Part shown: piece by piece, positions 63,587 to 64,000 of the stretch | Layout: each line of letters begins with the position of its first letter | Numbering within the stretch: the first letter of the stretch is position 1 | Source of the DNA: [Clostridium] fimetarium | Lineage (GTDB): Bacteria > Bacillota > Clostridia > Lachnospirales > Lachnospiraceae | Assembly: GCF_900111235.1 (NCBI RefSeq) | Contig: NZ_FOJI01000007.1 | Location: forward strand, 124,001 to 188,000 | Length of the DNA: 64,000 bases | Direction of reading: 5' to 3' | Program-made: the position numbers and the translations under genes | Notes under the pieces: generated by a model | What the model was told of the DNA's origin: nothing | The model's database searches: none | What the model saw: the letters and a program-made list of their open reading frames with translations, nothing else

Positions 63587-63838
63587 AAAGATTTATCTCC
63601 TATTTCTTCTAAAATATTGTTTAATAATGTGAATTTTACAGTATTATGAAACAGATGTCAAGAAAGTAGTCATAAATATAGTAATTGTATCGTATATATT
63701 ATAGTAAACAAAATATTAGAAATATGACTTATATTCGTCGCTTATAAGCTGATAAAAGGTCTAAATTAGGCCATTAGGAAAATGAGAGTTAAAAAGAGCA
63801 ATAGATATTAAAATAGTGCGCAAGAGGGAGATTGTATA

Positions 63839-64000
63839 ATGTCAGCAAAAATGGTAGATATTCTAAAGGTAGTATTAATTACATATGTTATAACAGGAGT
63901 ATTGTTGGTTTTATTAGCATTTGGATTATATAAAATGCAATTGTCAAAAGAACAGATTGATATAGGAATTATAATTGTATATGCTATCTCTACAATAGCG
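63839..64000 (+). CDS. Small polytopic membrane protein, TIGR04086-like (partial, runs off window)
   Basis: 54 codons are present from ATG 63839, which is preceded by GAGGGAG. Two hydrophobic spans are visible (VLITYVITGVLLVLLAFGLY and IGIIIVYAISTIA). The sequence resembles TIGR04086, a small membrane family that in Clostridia often lies near yajC, SCIFF and secDF genes. The C-terminus is missing, so this is tentative. Confidence 0.6.
   Translation, partial: MSAKMVDILKVVLITYVITGVLLVLLAFGLYKMQLSKEQIDIGIIIVYAISTIA

Overview
The window is about 64 kb of AT-rich DNA from a spore-forming, Gram-positive anaerobe, most likely a clostridium of the Lachnospiraceae type. The evidence is: a six-cysteine SCIFF peptide with its radical-SAM maturase next to a fused secDF; the spore dipicolinate synthase pair dpaA/dpaB; strong Shine-Dalgarno boxes with several TTG and GTG starts; a Firmicute order of recJ, apt, rel, hemZ, hisS and aspS; and a GH25 lysozyme with SH3 domains. 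No rRNA, CRISPR array, prophage or complete insertion sequence is visible.

Layout. 1-11.6 kb: the tail of an unknown gene, gltBD, an operon-like trio (diguanylate cyclase, AI-2E family permease, cardiolipin synthase), one copy of a palindromic element, and two divergent tRNA-Leu genes. 11.6-17.2 kb: a soluble zinc-binding (CZB) chemoreceptor, a lipoprotein GH3 glucosidase, a CYP152-type P450 peroxygenase, and small proteins. 17.4-21.6 kb: a triad of LRR protein, VWA protein and MoxR-type AAA+ ATPase, with tandem repeats inside and between the genes. 21.6-26.3 kb: asnB, whose ribosome site lies inside a terminator-like hairpin, then dpaAB behind a sigma-K-like promoter, then an AEC permease. 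26.4-50.2 kb: a housekeeping block of scfA, scfB, secDF, recJ, a TIM-barrel isomerase, apt, a heterodimeric ABC exporter, a repeat-rich gap, rel, an MBL hydrolase, hemZ, an HD-GYP protein, hisS, aspS, a large chemoreceptor and glyA.

50.4-62.2 kb is the most unusual part. A membrane-anchored GH25 lysozyme is followed by a compact Tad/type IVc-pilus-like cluster. It holds three tiny membrane peptides sharing an (I)(F/M)(D/E)EYG motif, a CpaF-like ATPase, one TadB/TadC-like membrane protein, single-span pseudopilin-like proteins, a repeat-containing lipoprotein, and a giant secreted modular protein with InlB-like, Ig-like and DUF4214 segments. No prepilin peptidase is in the window and the small peptides have almost no leader, so this may be an unusual surface appendage or secretion machine. 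The last 1.8 kb holds a CNNM/CorC-type protein and the start of a small membrane protein of the TIGR04086 kind.

Two themes recur. One is a ~183-bp palindromic element (two full copies plus remnants) whose long arms differ between copies yet stay complementary within each copy. The other is tandem repeats with 12- or 18-bp periods: the 12-bp kind sits just upstream of three genes, and the 18-bp kind encodes low-complexity cytoplasmic or linker segments.
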